A DNA stretch of 39,309 nt, taken from NCBI GenBank assembly GCA_009927575.1, contig RFMS01000120.1:1-39309 (forward strand), given 5' to 3'. How positions within the stretch are numbered: position 1 is the stretch's first letter; each line of letters opens with the position of its first letter. Source of the stretch: Actinomycetota bacterium (GTDB lineage: Bacteria > Actinomycetota > Actinomycetes > Nanopelagicales > Nanopelagicaceae). The notes below the pieces were generated by a model. The model made no database searches and was not told the DNA's origin. It was given only the letters and a program-made list of their open reading frames with translations. This document shows, in pieces, positions 19,404 to 29,419 of the stretch. The translations under genes were made by a program, and so were the position numbers.

Positions 19404-20810
19404 CTAGTAAGCCATCGTCAGTGTGCGGTCTGAATCTCCGCCGACTGCGACATCTTCAATTGGTCGATCAAATGTTTCAGGTCCAACTTTGATTGCTCTT
19501 AACATGAGACCGAATTCGATTATGGCGAGCACTCCATAGAGAAGAGTGAAAACAACAAGTGTAAATGCGACCGAACCTGCACCGACGGCAGGGCTGACAC
19601 CATCTGCGGTTTTTATAAGTCCAAAAACAGCCCATGGTTGGCGAGCATTTTCGGTGAATATCCAACCAAACGAATTTGCGAGTAATGGTAAGAACGGCAT
19701 TGAAATCATTGCTGGCAAGAACCATTTACCTTTTGGCAATTCGTTGCGATTGATTCGGTAGAGAGCGATGAGCGAGAACAACAGAGCAAGGAAACCAAAT
19801 CCGATCATGAAGCGAAATCCCCAATACGCAATCGGAATATTTGGCGTGTAATCGCCAGCGCCGAATTGTTGTGCGTATTTGTTCTGTAGATCATTGATGC
19901 CTTCCACTACACCGTTTGTGCTGCCAGTGGACATAAATGAAAGAACTCCTGGTAGATCAATTTGAAATACCGATCGTGAACCATCAAGTGTTCCAATAGT
20001 GAAGAGAGAGAATGGAGCATTTGCTTCCGATGAATAAAGCGCTTCTGCCGCTGCCATCTTCATCGGCTGTTGGGTAGTCATAATTCGTGCGGTCAAATCA
20101 CCAGTTACCGCCACAAGAATGAAGGCGACAATAACCGTGATAAATCCCAGACGCGCAGTGCTTCGTGCCATTGTGACATCGCGATTCTTAATTAATAAGT
20201 ATGCGGAAACGCCAGCGACAAACGCGCCAGCAGTAAAGAAGGCGGCGGGAATCGTATGTCCGAACGATGCAAGAGCGGTGTTTTGCGTTAATACTTTGAA
20301 TATATCTGTTAGTTCAGCTCGACCACGAGCAGTATTCATTGTGTATCCAACCGGATGCTGCATCCAAGCATTTGCAGCGAGAATGAAATAAGCCGAAAAG
20401 AGGGTACCGAATGATGCCGCCCAGATACTTGCTAGATGAAGTTTCTTTGGCAGTCGATCCCAGCCGAAGATCCATATTCCCAAGAATGTGCTCTCCAAGA
20501 AGAAAGCCAGTAATCCTTCCATCGCAAGAGGCGCTCCGAAAATATCTCCAACAAAACGACTGTATGAAGACCAATTCATTCCAAATTGGAATTCTTGAAC
20601 GATTCCCGTCACGACACCCATTGCAAAGTTAATAAGGAATAACTTTCCAAAGAATTTCGTCGCTCGAAGGTAATGTGGCTTTGACGTTCGATACCAAGCG
20701 GTTTGTAAGCCAGCGACAAGAAAACCGGTACCGATAGTAATTGGTACAAAAATAAAGTGATAAACAGTTGTAATGGCAAATTGCCATCGGGCAAGATCAA
20801 GCGAATTCAT
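19404..20810 (-). CDS. cydA: Cytochrome bd quinol oxidase subunit I
   Basis: The 468-aa catalytic subunit, which carries hemes b558, b595 and d and reduces O2 to water with high affinity using quinol. The sequence shows the N-terminal RWQFAITTVYHFIFVPITIG with the heme-b595/d-side His, GDIFGAPLAMEGLLAFFLES with the conserved Glu residues, ASFGHTIPAAF with a b558 ligand His, TTQQPMKMAAAE for the quinol (Q-loop) Lys/Glu, and YWGFRFMIGFG with a Met ligand. The Q-loop is the short form, as usual in actinobacteria. The conserved GRQPW motif reads ARQPW here. GGAGAGA lies upstream of ATG. It is the first gene of the cydABDC operon, transcribed from the 152-bp divergent region. Confidence 0.96.
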   Translation of the reverse strand: MNSLDLARWQFAITTVYHFIFVPITIGTGFLVAGLQTAWYRTSKPHYLRATKFFGKLFLINFAMGVVTGIVQEFQFGMNWSSYSRFVGDIFGAPLAMEGLLAFFLESTFLGIWIFGWDRLPKKLHLASIWAASFGTLFSAYFILAANAWMQHPVGYTMNTARGRAELTDIFKVLTQNTALASFGHTIPAAFFTAGAFVAGVSAYLLIKNRDVTMARSTARLGFITVIVAFILVAVTGDLTARIMTTQQPMKMAAAEALYSSEANAPFSLFTIGTLDGSRSVFQIDLPGVLSFMSTGSTNGVVEGINDLQNKYAQQFGAGDYTPNIPIAYWGFRFMIGFGFLALLFSLIALYRINRNELPKGKWFLPAMISMPFLPLLANSFGWIFTENARQPWAVFGLIKTADGVSPAVGAGSVAFTLVVFTLLYGVLAIIEFGLMLRAIKVGPETFDRPIEDVAVGGDSDRTLTMAY

Positions 20811-20833
20811 ATTCTCTCCTTTGCTTCCCGCAG

Positions 20834-20920
20834 TTCACATTCTGCTCGCTAAATAAATCAGCGATAACGGAATATCTTGTGCGACCGCTCACGCTGATGA
20901 AATTGTGCGAAGAATGTGAA
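20834..20920. promoter_or_regulatory. Divergent cydA/EEP-gene control region with inverted repeats
   Basis: The 152-bp gap between cydA (-) and the EEP gene (+) holds a perfect 10-bp inverted repeat, TTCACATTCT at 20834-20843 and AGAATGTGAA at 20911-20920. Between the arms lies TTGTGCGACCGCTCACG (20877-20893), whose TGTG-8-CACg spacing resembles the Rex (NADH/NAD sensor) operator seen before cyd operons in Streptomyces, though the inner bases match poorly. Operator function is inference. I see no confident -10/-35 pair. Confidence 0.4.
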
Positions 20921-20962
20921 GATGTTGTGGCACTTTGAGTGCTAGCCCTTTACCATAAGTAA

Positions 20963-22434
20963 ATGATTCGTCGATTACTTATCACGATGTCGCTCCTGAC
21001 GTTTATTCCGATAATTCCTGCACACGCTACGGAAACCCAAATCAAAGTAATGTCTCGCAATTTGTATTTAGGCGCTGATGTCGGAGTAGCGATGAAGTTA
21101 CTTCCGAAATTCTCGGACGCAGCGCAATTTATGTGGGATCAGATGAAAGCAAATGATTTCTCCAAGCGAGCACCAAAATTGGCACAAGAGGTAGCGACAT
21201 ATAAACCAGATGTCATTGGATTGCAGGAAGCGACAATTTGGTATTGCAAAAAGAATGCCTGGAGCAAGAAAGTAGAAGTACTTAATTTTACAAAGCAATT
21301 CTTGGCAGCTACTAAGGATCTCGGTGAAGAATATGTTTTAGCTGAGAAAAACGGGGTTATTGCCCGTAATCCAGGGTATTCAATCGCGCCGGTTCCCTAT
21401 TTAACTATGGTGAATGATCCCGCGACATTTCAACCACTATTCGGAGAAGACAAAGCAGCGTGTGGTTTTGAAATCGGGGATGCACTTGCAGTGCGGAAAT
21501 CTCTAGCTGAGAATATTCAACAAGTTGGAAATACAGAGTACGAACAGACCTACACGATTATTCCAACACTGATGACAATTTATCGTGGTTATACGTGGGC
21601 TGATATTGACTTCAATGGTGTACGAACACGATTTGTTACAACACATCTTGAATCGATTTGGGATAAGAACAAAGTTCCCAATTCAGCGATTCAAGCGGAA
21701 CAACTCGTTCAGGATTTGAGCTCAACAAAACTTCCACTTGTTGTTATTGGAGATTTCAATTCAGATCCACGAGATCCTCGACCGGCGACTGCGTCAAATC
21801 CGGGCGAGCAACCAGTCGCAAGTGAAAAGTGTCCTGCGCAAGTTGATCGACCAGTTATCGAAAATGCTGAGTCACCATGTAATGCGTATTGGATCATGAA
21901 GAGATCGGGATTTTTTGATGCGAGCCCCGATCCACAGAATCCATCGAACTTCACATGGGGCGCTAACGCTTTATTAGCGGGTCCAGATAAAAATCGTTAT
22001 CAATCGGCAGTAGCTATGGGTAATACAAATGGATTTACTGACCGACTTGATTATGTCTTTATTAAGAATGGCGTAACTTCAATTTCGGCGCAGATTATCG
22101 GAAATCAATGGCCAGTTGGATTAAGTACGTGGCAATGCAATACGCCAGAACAAGTTGCAAATACAAAGTTAATTGCCTCATTGGAAAAGATTGATATTCC
22201 TAATGTGGGATTTTGTTTTGCGACAGATCACGCTGGTGTATTTGCGACAATGGGAGTTAGTGATGTCGCTGATTCTGCTGGAGATATCGCGCCACCAGCC
22301 ACAAACCATTTCCCATTTCCTTTTGGCAGTGGGTAGGAATTGCGATACTCCTCTTTATTGGTTGGCGTCTACGACGTCGATTGAGGCGTAATCAATCTGA
22401 GGATCAAGCGGAAGATCTCGAAGAAGAGAGCTAA
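20963..22434 (+). CDS. Exported endonuclease/exonuclease/phosphatase-fold hydrolase with C-terminal membrane anchor, frame broken near the end
   Basis: An EEP-superfamily protein (DNase I/sphingomyelinase/inositol phosphatase fold) with a signal peptide (MIRRLLITMSLLTFIPII, cleavage near AHA). The fold's metal-site motifs are visible: VMSRNLYLGAD, DVIGLQEAT with the catalytic Glu, TTHLES, VIGDFNSDPRDP with Asp/Asn, RLDYVFIKNG and a C-terminal TDHAGVFATM with the Asp-His pair. The ORF track ends at 22336 (457 aa). Adding one T to the run at 22321-22324 instead reads FPFWQWVGIAILLFIGWRLR and a basic/acidic tail to 22434, that is a C-terminal transmembrane anchor with positive-inside charge. The corrected protein is about 490 aa. 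The substrate (nucleic acid, phospholipid or other phosphodiester) is not decided by sequence. Confidence 0.85.
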
Positions 22435-22449
22435 TTCTGCGGTGTATAG

Positions 22450-23889
<1,440 letters not shown>

Positions 23890-23896
23890 ATCATCC

Positions 23897-23969
23897 GCGT
23901 ACGTAGCTCAACGGATAGAGCATCGGTCTTCGGAACCGACGGTTGGGGGTTCGAGTCCCTCCGTACGCA
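23897..23969 (+). tRNA. tRNA-Arg (anticodon TCG)
   Basis: Cloverleaf: acceptor GCGTACG/CGTACGC, D arm GCTC-AACGGATA-GAGC identical to that of the tRNA at 526, anticodon stem TCGGT/ACCGA with loop CTTCGGA, T arm GGGGG-TTCGAGT-CCCTC. Positions 34-36 are TCG, which reads CGA and CGG. A20 is kept. The discriminator is A and CCA is not encoded. It starts 7 nt after guaB1, so it is probably cut from the guaB1 transcript. Confidence 0.95.
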
Positions 23970-24094
23970 CAAACAATCTGATCGACTCTCAGTAAATTGC
24001 TCGGAAATTCTGAGCCGGATGCGACCTCTTCGTACTAAGTTATCGACACTTCCCAGTTATAGAGACTTCCCACCGTTAAGCGAGGAGAGCGCCT

Positions 24095-25021
24095 TTGAGT
24101 AATGATGACGAGAATGACGACATCATCACTGAAGAAATGTTGTGGGAAAGAATTCCTGAAACTGAAGGCGAAGAGCGCGCAAATACTTATTACGAATTAA
24201 GTGCGCGAATTTATGCACGCGGACAATATGACGAAGCGTTAGCGCTCGCCGAATCTGCTCGCGATATCTACTCTGAACTTGGTGCAAATGTTCCTAAAGA
24301 AGGATTAGCTCAAGCTTATTCAGCAATTGGTTACAACCTCAATCAACTCAAGCGAATTAATGAAGCTGCAGGCGCAATGAGTAAAGCAGTGGAGCTACTA
24401 CGAGAAAGCAAGTCTGCAGTTGCACTCGAACTGGCATGCACACTCGGTGAGTGGTGGTACGCATCTAAAGAATATGAAAAAGCAATTGAATGCATGGAAG
24501 AGTGCGTACAAGAACATTTAGTCGATGGAAATGAAATAGGTGCAGCAAACGACTTCCATCTTATTGGATGTAGTTATCGTGAATTGAAAAAGTACGATCA
24601 AGCGCTAGAGGCATTCCAAGAAGCGCGCGCACTCTTCAAAGGTTTAAAGGAAGTAATTCACGTTGCACGTTGTGATCAAAATATCGCGCACTGCCTTACT
24701 GAGAAAGGTGATGCCGAAGGTGCGCTGCGAGCGGCACAGAAAGCGCTAGATGTTTTTGAAACAGCACACGATCATCGTCGAGAGAATTTCGCGCTCTTTG
24801 AATTAGCAAAAGCACATGTTCTCAATGATCAGCTTGATGATGGACTTCAAGAAATGGAGAAAGTTCTTGATATTGTGGCTGAATCTGAGCCAAAAGACTT
24901 CGAATTTATTATGGAAATTGAGAAGGAAATCGCTTCAGTGCTTCGTCGAATTGGTCGAGATGCCGAAGCAGATGAAATTGATCGACGTTTAGAATCTATT
25001 TCGGAAGTGATTGACGAGTAG
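24095..25021 (+). CDS. Tetratricopeptide-repeat protein
   Basis: A 308-aa soluble, acidic protein made almost entirely of helix-turn-helix TPR units. Successive blocks such as YYELSARIYARGQYDEALALAE, IGYNLNQLKRINEAAGAMSKA, LGEWWYASKEYEKAIECMEEC, IGCSYRELKKYDQALEAFQEA and AHCLTEKGDAEGALRAAQKA show the W/L-G-Y-A-A-P-type spacing about every 40 residues. There is no signal peptide, membrane helix or enzymatic domain, so a protein-protein scaffold is the likely role. The partner is unknown. TTG 24095 is chosen because GAGGAGAG lies at the right distance and no in-frame ATG is near. Its 3' end overlaps the convergent MFS gene by 33 bp. Confidence 0.85.
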   Translation: MSNDDENDDIITEEMLWERIPETEGEERANTYYELSARIYARGQYDEALALAESARDIYSELGANVPKEGLAQAYSAIGYNLNQLKRINEAAGAMSKAVELLRESKSAVALELACTLGEWWYASKEYEKAIECMEECVQEHLVDGNEIGAANDFHLIGCSYRELKKYDQALEAFQEARALFKGLKEVIHVARCDQNIAHCLTEKGDAEGALRAAQKALDVFETAHDHRRENFALFELAKAHVLNDQLDDGLQEMEKVLDIVAESEPKDFEFIMEIEKEIASVLRRIGRDAEADEIDRRLESISEVIDE

Positions 25022-26143
25022 CAACGCTATTCCAGCAATCGCACCACATCCTGCAATAACAAGTGGAATCTCAATCGCGCTTTTCTGCCACATCGCTCCG
25101 CCCCAGATTCCTGCGCCTAACACTGCAAAATTCATCGCAGATTGAAAAACTCCTTGTGCGTATCCGCGCTCACTCTGTGTTGAGAGTTTTGCGATCCAGG
25201 ATTTACCAACGCCATCTGTAAAAGCAGGGAAAAGTCCGTAAAGTGCGATAACAATAATTGCGAGTGTGTGGCTCTGAGAAAGTCCCAAAGCGATATAGGA
25301 AATAGCAAAAGCTGAAAGTCCAACAGCATAAGCAAACGCAGGAGGCATTCGATCGGCGAGCGCGCCTGCGGGAAGTGCGGCGAGCGTTGCGACGAGATAG
25401 TAGAGAATGTAAAGAGCAACGACATGTTGAGCCGAAAAACCAATATTGCTTAACCTCAGAAGAATTAGTACATCTGGAATATTTAATAATTGGATTAATG
25501 TCAGAATTCCAATGGTTCTCTTTAGTGAATTACTGAGAGGAACTTTCTCATGTTTTACTTTTTCAGTTACGACAACTTTGCTTTCTCGTACAAAAAAAGT
25601 TAGAGAACCAGAGAGCAACGCAGGAATAATCGCAAAGAGTGCAACTTTCTTCACGTCATTATCGAAAATCATGAGCCCTAAGAGGGCGAAAATTGGGCCA
25701 ATAACAGCGCCAAGATTGTCGCCCGCACGATGAAATCCAAAAGCTTTTCCAAGATCGTGCTTTTCAATTCCATCGCTAATGAGTGCGTCACGTGGCGAAG
25801 ACCTAAGTCCCTTACCAATCCGATCTGTAACTCTTCCGAGAAGTACTACATTCCACGATGTTGCGGTAACAACAAAAGTTTTACCAACAGCTGCGAGCCA
25901 ATATCCGCTAGATACAAACGGTTTTCGACCATATCGATCACTGAGTTTTCCACTCAGAAGTTTGGTAAAGCCTGCCGCTGCTTCAGCTGCGCCTTCGATA
26001 AGACCAAGTACAACTGGCGGAGCGCCGAGAACGACCGTAATGAGTAATGGAATTAATGGGTAGAGCAATTCACTTGCAGCATCTTGAGTGAGTGAGACAA
26101 GAGTTAAAACGATGAGGTTTCTTGTCATCCAAGATCTGCGCAT
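24989..26143 (-). CDS. Major facilitator superfamily transporter
   Basis: A 384-aa, roughly 12-helix secondary carrier. The conserved MFS A motif between helices 2 and 3 is seen as GKLSDRYGRKPF. A second, related stretch RVTDRIGKGLRSSPRDALISD and the helix-8/9 loop GALADRM mark the two six-helix halves. Subfamily members with the GLRSSPRDALI segment are usually annotated as putative drug or metabolite exporters. The substrate here is unknown. The start could be ATG 26143 or ATG 26128. It is divergent from the phosphatase gene with 30 bp between starts, and convergent-overlapping with the TPR gene. Confidence 0.88.
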   Translation of the reverse strand: MRRSWMTRNLIVLTLVSLTQDAASELLYPLIPLLITVVLGAPPVVLGLIEGAAEAAAGFTKLLSGKLSDRYGRKPFVSSGYWLAAVGKTFVVTATSWNVVLLGRVTDRIGKGLRSSPRDALISDGIEKHDLGKAFGFHRAGDNLGAVIGPIFALLGLMIFDNDVKKVALFAIIPALLSGSLTFFVRESKVVVTEKVKHEKVPLSNSLKRTIGILTLIQLLNIPDVLILLRLSNIGFSAQHVVALYILYYLVATLAALPAGALADRMPPAFAYAVGLSAFAISYIALGLSQSHTLAIIVIALYGLFPAFTDGVGKSWIAKLSTQSERGYAQGVFQSAMNFAVLGAGIWGGAMWQKSAIEIPLVIAGCGAIAGIALLLVNHFRNRF

Positions 26144-26173
26144 TGCGCCATCTTGTCACTAGAATTTGGGGAT

Positions 26174-26686
26174 ATGCCATTTACTGGAAATAAATACATT
26201 GAGAATTTGCGTACAAAACGCGAGATAAGAATCGTTTTCGTCTGTCTCGGCAATATCTGCCGCTCTCCGATGGCGGCGGCAATTATGAGTGGAAAGATCG
26301 CGTCGATTACTCAACCCAAAATTCTGATTGAAAGCGCCGGTACTTCATCATGGCACGTAGGACAAGGACCAAACCCGCAATCGAAAAAAGCGTGGGAAGC
26401 GCAGGGCTATCGCTACAACCATGTTGCGAGCCAATTTACTCAGGAACGATTAAAGCAAGCAGATCTTGTTCTTGCAATGGATCAGGAAAATTTCCGGAAC
26501 ATCATGTCCTTATCAAGCGACCAAGATGATTCACGAAAAATATTCTTAATGCGGGATTTTGAAATGGGAGCAGAAGAAGGGTCAGAAGTGCCTGATCCTT
26601 ACTCACTTCCTGATGATGCATTCGAGCATGTCCGTGAAATGTTAGAAAATGCGATTGACGGGTTAATAAGAAATTTAACTGAGTAA
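26174..26686 (+). CDS. Low-molecular-weight protein-tyrosine phosphatase
   Basis: A 170-aa cytoplasmic phosphatase of the LMW-PTP/arsenate-reductase fold. The P-loop VFVCLGNICRSPMAAAI gives the CX5R nucleophile site. SAGTSSWHVGQGPNPQSKKA, LVLAMDQENF and EVPDPYSLPDDAF with the general-acid Asp follow in family order. Compared with typical members it has about 20 extra residues before the P-loop strand, assuming ATG 26174, which has GGGG upstream; TTG 26153 would lengthen it further. Actinobacterial relatives dephosphorylate tyrosine on host or self proteins. No kinase is adjacent, so the partner is unknown. It converges on the SPOUT methyltransferase with a 3-bp gap. Confidence 0.92.
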   Translation: MPFTGNKYIENLRTKREIRIVFVCLGNICRSPMAAAIMSGKIASITQPKILIESAGTSSWHVGQGPNPQSKKAWEAQGYRYNHVASQFTQERLKQADLVLAMDQENFRNIMSLSSDQDDSRKIFLMRDFEMGAEEGSEVPDPYSLPDDAFEHVREMLENAIDGLIRNLTE

Positions 26687-26689
26687 ATT

Positions 26690-27328
26690 CTACTTATGTA
26701 GGTGTTGCATACCCCATGCATACATCGCAATAGCAGCAGCAGCTGAGGCATTCATAGAACGTGTCGAACCAAATTGAGATATTTCATAAATCTTCTCGCA
26801 TGCAGCGATTGCTTCATCTGACATGCCTGCGCCTTCTTGCCCAAAGAAAAGTACACACCGAAGTGGAAGTTCAGCTTTCTCTAATGGAAGTGAGCCGGGA
26901 ACATTATCTATTCCAATGATGGGACAGGAATTTTCCTTGCTCCACTCTTGGAATTCACTAACTGTTGCGTGGTGAATGACATGTAGATATTTATCAGTCA
27001 CCATCGCGCCACGACGATTCCAGTCTCGTTTTCCAACAATATGAACACTTGAAACATTAAAAGCATTTGCGGTGCGAACGACCGAACCGATGTTGAGATC
27101 ATGTTGCCAATTTTCAATTGCAATACTAAGTAAATGACGTTTTGTATCGAGATCGGCGACAATTGCTTCTACTTTCCAATAACGATATTTATCAAGAACA
27201 TTTCGTCGATCGCCATTTTCAAGTAATTCAGGATCGTAGTGATCTCCTGTTGGCCATGGCTTGTCATGAGGACCAACTCCAACAACAGGAAAGAATTCAC
27301 CTGGTCCAATTACCGGCGGATTACTCAT
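26690..27328 (-). CDS. TrmH/SpoU-family RNA 2'-O-methyltransferase
   Basis: A 212-aa SPOUT methyltransferase that uses S-adenosylmethionine to methylate a ribose 2'-OH in tRNA or rRNA. The C-terminal knot shows the three SpoU motifs: ENWQHDLNIGSVVRTANAF (motif 1 with Asn/Arg), LFFGQEGAGMSDE (motif 2) and SMNASAAAAIAMYAW (motif 3). The N-terminal ~65 residues (MSNPPVIGPGEFFPVVG...) are a lineage-specific extension. The target nucleotide cannot be told from sequence. Its ATG is only 19 bp from the divergent EamA start, so one or both transcripts must be leaderless or start within the neighbouring gene. Confidence 0.92.
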   Translation of the reverse strand: MSNPPVIGPGEFFPVVGVGPHDKPWPTGDHYDPELLENGDRRNVLDKYRYWKVEAIVADLDTKRHLLSIAIENWQHDLNIGSVVRTANAFNVSSVHIVGKRDWNRRGAMVTDKYLHVIHHATVSEFQEWSKENSCPIIGIDNVPGSLPLEKAELPLRCVLFFGQEGAGMSDEAIAACEKIYEISQFGSTRSMNASAAAAIAMYAWGMQHLHK

Positions 27329-27347
27329 AGTTGAGTACTTTACAGAG

Positions 27348-28250
27348 GTGAAACGATCATCTTCGACCTCGTGGATACCACTTTATTTGGCGCTGGGCGT
27401 GGTTTGGGGATGTTCATTCATTTTTATCAAATTGGGATTGGAATTCTTAACACCATTCGGTGTGGCTTTTGTTCGGTGCGCACTTGGCGCAATTACGTTG
27501 ATAATTATTGTGATAGGTCGTCGTTTCACATTTCCACGAGATATCAGAATTTGGTTACATCTATGGATAATCTCGCTTTTGCTCAATTCCATACCTGGTG
27601 TACTTTTTGCACTCGCTGAAACAGAAGTAACTTCTATTCTTGCGGGGATACTTAATGCAACAACTCCGCTCATGACAATCTCAGTAATCTTTCTTGCTTT
27701 CCGTGAAGAAAAACCGCAACGCCATCAAATTATTGGGTTATTACTTGGAGCGGTTGGAGTACTTGTCGTACTTGGGGTCTGGGAAGGTATTGGCAATAAT
27801 CCTATTTGGGCTGTCGGAGTGCTACTTGCCGCAACTCTCTGTTATGGAATTTCCTTTCCATATTCCAGAAAATTTATCATTCCACTTAAATTACAACCTG
27901 AAGTTGCAGCAGCAACTCAATTAATTGTTGCAACAACAACTCTTCTACCATTTTTCATTTTCAACGGTTTAGCAAACTTCGAATTTCGAACTGAATCAGT
28001 CATGGCCATGTTAGCCATGGGAATATTTGGAAGTGGATTTGCGTATATATGGAATTTCCAAATTATTGAACGTGCGGGGAGCGCTATTGCAAGCACGGTT
28101 ACATACGTGACACCAGTAGTAGCGGTCGTAGTGGGAATACTTTTTCTTAGTGAAAATTTAAAATGGTATGAACCAGTCGGTGGCTTAATTGTTTTATTTG
28201 GCGCTGCGACGTCGCAAGGGCGCTTTAGTCGATTCTTTGTAAAGGCTTAG
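27348..28250 (+). CDS. EamA-family (DMT) transporter
   Basis: A 300-aa ten-helix membrane protein with two EamA repeats. Repeat one starts WIPLYLALGVVWGCSFIFIK and includes TPFGVAFVRCALGAITLI and EVTSILAGILNATTPLMT. Repeat two shows LLAATLCYGISFPYSRKF and SAIASTVTYVTPVVAVVVG before FLSENL. The family exports amino acids, nucleosides or other metabolites, but substrates are rarely predictable. GTG 27348 is the likely start, with only a weak GAG upstream and the divergent TrmH start 19 bp away. The stop lies 3 bp before the PBP4-like gene, so the two are probably co-transcribed. Confidence 0.9.
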   Translation: MKRSSSTSWIPLYLALGVVWGCSFIFIKLGLEFLTPFGVAFVRCALGAITLIIIVIGRRFTFPRDIRIWLHLWIISLLLNSIPGVLFALAETEVTSILAGILNATTPLMTISVIFLAFREEKPQRHQIIGLLLGAVGVLVVLGVWEGIGNNPIWAVGVLLAATLCYGISFPYSRKFIIPLKLQPEVAAATQLIVATTTLLPFFIFNGLANFEFRTESVMAMLAMGIFGSGFAYIWNFQIIERAGSAIASTVTYVTPVVAVVVGILFLSENLKWYEPVGGLIVLFGAATSQGRFSRFFVKA

Positions 28251-28253
28251 GCT

Positions 28254-29407
28254 ATGGACATGCGAAAAACCGCGCGCATCGCGTTCATTTATCTGTTGTG
28301 GACGATTGCAGTAATGAATCCTGTTCAAGCAGATGATCAACTCGTCGCCACGCAACAACTTCCACAAAAATTCTTTGCATATGCCTCGTCGACTAAGTTG
28401 GCAAACCCAGGAATGCTGATCGTAGATCCAAATAGTAAAACTGATCTATACAACGTGAGTGGAGACCAAGGGCATATACCAGCATCAGTTTTCAAACTTG
28501 TATCGACATTTACTGCCCTTAATGTATTAACAGCAGAACGAAAGTTTGCGACGGCGGTATTTGCAACAGAGAAAAACAGAACGATTGTTGTTCAAGGATC
28601 TCGAGATCCGTGGCTAACTTCGACCTTCGATCTTTCAAAGAAGAATGGCCAGGTTTATTTACCGGGTCTCATCGCAAAATCTGATGTGATGAATACCGCT
28701 ACATCAAAATCTTCACCATTTACGATTGAATATTCTGGTTTATTTGCCAACGATATTAAAGATCTCAAATCATATTTTAGTAAGCGCCATATTAAAGTTA
28801 CTTTAAAGAGCGTTACATCAGAGACAGCCAAGCGGATTCAACTGAGTTAATTTCTAGTGCAGAATCGCTTCCGATTTTTGATATGGTGAAATTCGCAATT
28901 TTATGGAGTGATAATCAATTAGCGGATCGACTTGTCCGCGAAGCGGCACGCCATGAGAACTTGCCGACGGATCAACCGGGGCTACAGAAAGTTGTTGAAA
29001 CCTCATTGCGCGCTTATGGAATCTCAACCGAAAAACTTTTTATTGTTGATGGCGCTGGTTTGGCTAAAGAAAATATGGTTACGCCACGAACCATCATCCA
29101 AGTGTTAATGACGATGAGAAATAATCCGAATTTTCAGGCAATTTATGAAGGTCTTCCAGTATCTGGTCAGACTGGCACGTTAAAGAATAGATTTCTGACA
29201 ACTGGTACTAACGCTGTTGGACTAGTAAGAGCAAAAACCGGTTGGCTAAACAGTGTTGTTAGTCTTGCGGGTTACGTGACAGTAGGTAAGAACGAATATG
29301 TATTTGCAATTATCGCTGATCACATCACTCCCGGATTCAAGTATCGAAACCGCGCAAGAGAGACTATCTATTCCTTATTGGGAACTATTGCAGCTCCACC
29401 TAATTAA
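28254..29407 (+). CDS. dacB: D-alanyl-D-alanine carboxypeptidase/endopeptidase (PBP4, S13 family), frame broken
   Basis: An exported peptidoglycan hydrolase of the penicillin-binding protein 4 type that trims D-Ala and cleaves cross-links. It has a signal peptide (MDMRKTARIAFIYLLWTIAV, cut near VQA). The active-site motifs are SVFK (Ser78, Lys81) in IPASVFKLVSTF, SDN in ILWSDNQLADRL and KTG in VRAKTGWLNSVVSLAGY. The first motif and the other two are in different ORFs. A missing A in the AA pair at 28830-28831 joins them as AKADSTELISSAESLP. The corrected length is 384 aa. It is shorter than E. coli DacB but normal for actinobacterial members. Start ATG 28254 or 28260. Confidence 0.9.
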
Positions 29408-29419
29408 ATAAGGTCAAAA

